64,000 nucleotides of DNA. Origin: Monodelphis domestica. Its lineage: Eukaryota > Chordata > Mammalia > Didelphimorphia > Didelphidae. The stretch spans positions 181,660,525-181,724,524 of the forward strand of contig NC_077228.1 of the NCBI RefSeq assembly GCF_027887165.1, written 5' to 3'. Under the pieces are notes generated by a model. It saw only the letters and a list, made by a program, of their open reading frames with translations. It searched no databases and was not told where the DNA came from. Made by a program: the position numbers and the translations under genes. The stretch's first letter is position 1. Each line of letters begins with the position of its first letter. Shown piece after piece: positions 61,441-64,000 of the stretch.

Positions 61441-64000
61441 TCTTTGGTAAGTACTTCCAAAGTAAAAAGTAGTTCCGAGGTGGAGTAAACTTCTAGGATG
61501 AAGAGATTTCTACGGCATGGCACAGAAAGTCCTATGGATATGTCAATAGTAAAACTTAGGAGGAATGAAGCCTTTGCATAATATGTCCCCAAACTCTTGA
61601 ATGCACTTTGTCTACCTGTTAGAATCCCAGGCTTCTTTCCAAGCTCAACTCTAGCACCAGTCCCTCCATGAAGAATTTCTTCTTAAACTACTCCACCCCT
61701 ACCCCAGCTGTTAGTGTCCCTCCTTGAAATGCTCCCCTGCCCTCCCTCCTCCTATCTTTCCTCTTACCAAAAAGTAACATCATTTACTTCACCCTAGAAA
61801 TATAAATATAAATATTAGATAAAAAATTTCTTTGTTATGTGTGATGGCTTTTGGGGAGGGAAGAAGAGGAAGTATAAAAGGGGAAATTTAGGATAAGTAA
61901 AATCAAATTATTTATAATTTTTTCTCAGATTTTTTTAAACCCTTGCTTTCCTTCTTAGAATCAATAGTGTATATTGATTCCACGGCAGATGAGCAGTAAG
62001 GACTAATGGGGGTTATGTGTTTGCCCAGGGTCACACAGCTTTTTCTAAGTTTTAAATGTTGATTGATTGATATAATATACCCTCTCTGCTACACATTTTT
62101 TGTTCCATCGAAAACTTGCCTAACCAATCTACAAAATGAACACTAGGGCCCAGAGATCCATTACCAGCATCTGGGTCATAGTTGTTCCAATAAAGCTAGG
62201 TCTTAGTTCCACAACCTATAGAAAAAGTCAGATTTCCCCTCCCCCCCAACACTCACTTCTACCCCTCTCTCAACCAGAAGACTTTGCCTCCATCCCTATC
62301 TCTATCCTTGAGCATACAAATACCGTCTACGCCAAAATTACACATTGGTTTGGGCTTGTACATCCCTTGTACATCAGCATAATGGTATTATTTGAAAGAC
62401 AAATTCCTTCAAGATATACTGACTACTCAATAAAATTCTATCATTACCTCTTTCCTTTTTGCTTAAGAGACAGTCTTCCATGTTAAGATGAAAATATTTT
62501 GCCCTTGGAATTGGCAAACATTACAAAAAATGTTGTTGACACCTTAGTAAGAATGAGTTTCACAGTCTTTCCCAAAAAGCAGATTTCAATGAGGGGAATG
62601 AGAAGAAAAGAGAAGCTATTAGGTACTTCTGGGGGATGGTGGAATTAAGATAATGACAAGCCTTGTATGTATTTTTTTAGCTAAAATCTTACTTTCCACA
62701 GGAAGCTTTTCCCTAACCCCTTCAACTCTAGCACTTTCTCTCTGTTGATTATTTCCCATTTATTTTGTATATACCCTGTTTATTTATGTATGTCTATTTA
62801 TATATTATTTATATATAACCCTATTTGCATGTTACAAGTCTTCCTTCATAGAAGATTCATATCTTTCTGAACTTTTCATGTAACTATTTTCCATCCTTAA
62901 CTCAACGTGGTAACTACATAGAACATTATGCCTCTCCCAGCAGAAATGGTCACCTGAATGCAATTGACTCAATTTTTTATATTCAACACTTCCTCAACTC
63001 TCAGTTGCCTCTCCACTCTGATTGGAGGGTAGAGGTTGGAATGGCAAACTCCTCCCAAAGCCTTCCTTTATAGAGGGCTCTAAATTCTGAACTCCCAGGT
63101 TAACTCTCCAGTTTCTATCAGTAGCTTTGGTTGGTTTCAACACCACAGTCAGTTTGAATCATTCCCTTCCTTTGAACCCTTCTTGAATCTCAGCTTGAAG
63201 CATAAGTTGATGCTCATCTCAGCCCTTTGGATTTTAGAGTAACAGAGAAACCCAGATTCTCATCCTGGCTGGGTCTTTTGGTACTACTTATTTAGATGCT
63301 GATTTGTCCCTATCCCCATAGGCCCAGAAAAGGATTGTCCCATTTCCACCCAAGTCCCCATCTCCCACAAGAAGAAGAAGTGAAGAGTAGTGGTTGTAGG
63401 AAAGATAAGGAATCTGATTTAGCTTGAAGGTCCCAGTTCCCTTTTTCCCAACAGACCCAAACCATTACCCTCATAGGTCTGGGCCAAAGCTGCTGCCTTG
63501 TCCTGGGGGCAAGGAAGGGAACCAGCACTGAAGGGCTTTCAAATTGTAACAAAGAATTTATATTAGTTTGTGGGATTTTCCTTAATGGACTTCCCTGACC
63601 AGCAGGGTCCCACAAGGGAAGGAGCTCACCTTTGTGATGGGACCCGAGGAGAGGTAGGAACCGAGAACCAGGGTGGAAATGAAAGACACGGACAAGTCAG
63701 TGGTTGGATAGGGCAAGCAAACCCTATGATACTCCCTTTGATAGGAAAGTATGAGTACAAAGGAACACGAGGTGGAGGAGGAGATTAAGATAGGGAATGC
63801 AGGCCGAGATGGTTACAGCCTCAGGGAAGGAGAAGGTCAAGAGGAGAGAGAGATATAGTCATTGAGGAGCCCAGTGGAGCTCCATGGAAGGGAGAAAGGC
63901 CAAGAGGCAAGAGGAAGTTCATGGGATTGCCTCTGGATTTTATTCATGTCCTGCTTGGGCGGTACTCCCAAGCACGCAGTAACCACATCACAAAGTATAG
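61441..64000. other. Intergenic, no gene seen
   Basis: An antisense SINE1 remnant at 61932-62045 ('aaacccttgctttccttctt') and old LINE-like traces (61615-61800 and 62690-62890, 'ggaagcttttccctaaccc'). Short ORFs have no recognisable domain. Confidence 0.45.

Noticed and set aside
61311..61592. 93-codon minus-strand ORF near the unclassified repeat
   Set aside because: No recognisable motif, partly within the dispersed repeat, and no matching frame in the other copy.

Overview
This is nuclear DNA from a marsupial; the species cannot be fixed from the sequence. The evidence is a vertebrate intron-exon gene with a CpG island in otherwise CpG-poor DNA, and many copies of marsupial SINEs: CORE/tRNA-type heads with a Bov-B/RTE-like tail (MAR1-like), and a second type ending in a motif like 'attctaagacagaaggtaag' (SINE1-like). 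There are also L1 copies of the therian L1 lineage. Family names come from recall of the families, not from a database search. The window has one confident host gene. DYNLL2 (dynein light chain LC8-type 2) lies on the minus strand: CpG-island promoter near 37.2 kb, non-coding exon 1 ending at 36840, coding exon 2 (32992-32854), coding exon 3 from 30138 with the stop at 30003-30001, and a long 3' UTR probably ending near 28.1 kb. The encoded 89 residues look intact and all six positions that separate DYNLL2 from DYNLL1 are of the DYNLL2 type. Layout: 1-10.9 kb is intergenic, with SINEs, old MIR/L2-like and L1 pieces, an AT-rich 47-bp tandem repeat, a long GA microsatellite and a possible solo LTR. 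10.9-22.6 kb is one old, roughly full-length L1 broken by three later insertions: a non-coding retrovirus-like element with two 334-bp LTRs (4-bp target duplication AAAG), a 957-bp solo LTR (duplication ATAC), and a 5'-truncated younger L1 (about 18-bp duplication). 22.6-27 kb is SINE/MIR/L2-like intergenic DNA, including a site hit twice by retrotransposition that left three copies of a 13-bp target. 27-37.4 kb is the DYNLL2 locus, which holds far fewer young SINEs than its flanks. 37.4-64 kb is intergenic with two more 5'-truncated L1s (39.7 and 54.9 kb, each with a clear target duplication), an old L1 fragment at 43.4 kb, SINE clusters and microsatellites. In human the neighbours of DYNLL2 are SRSF1 and OR4D genes (from memory); I see neither here. 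I found no sign of an undescribed gene system. The most interesting structures are the nested insertions, the chimeric L1 reading frame at the L1-in-L1 junction, the gene-less LTR element with a duplicated polypurine-tract boundary, and the double-hit insertion site at 24.4-24.8 kb.
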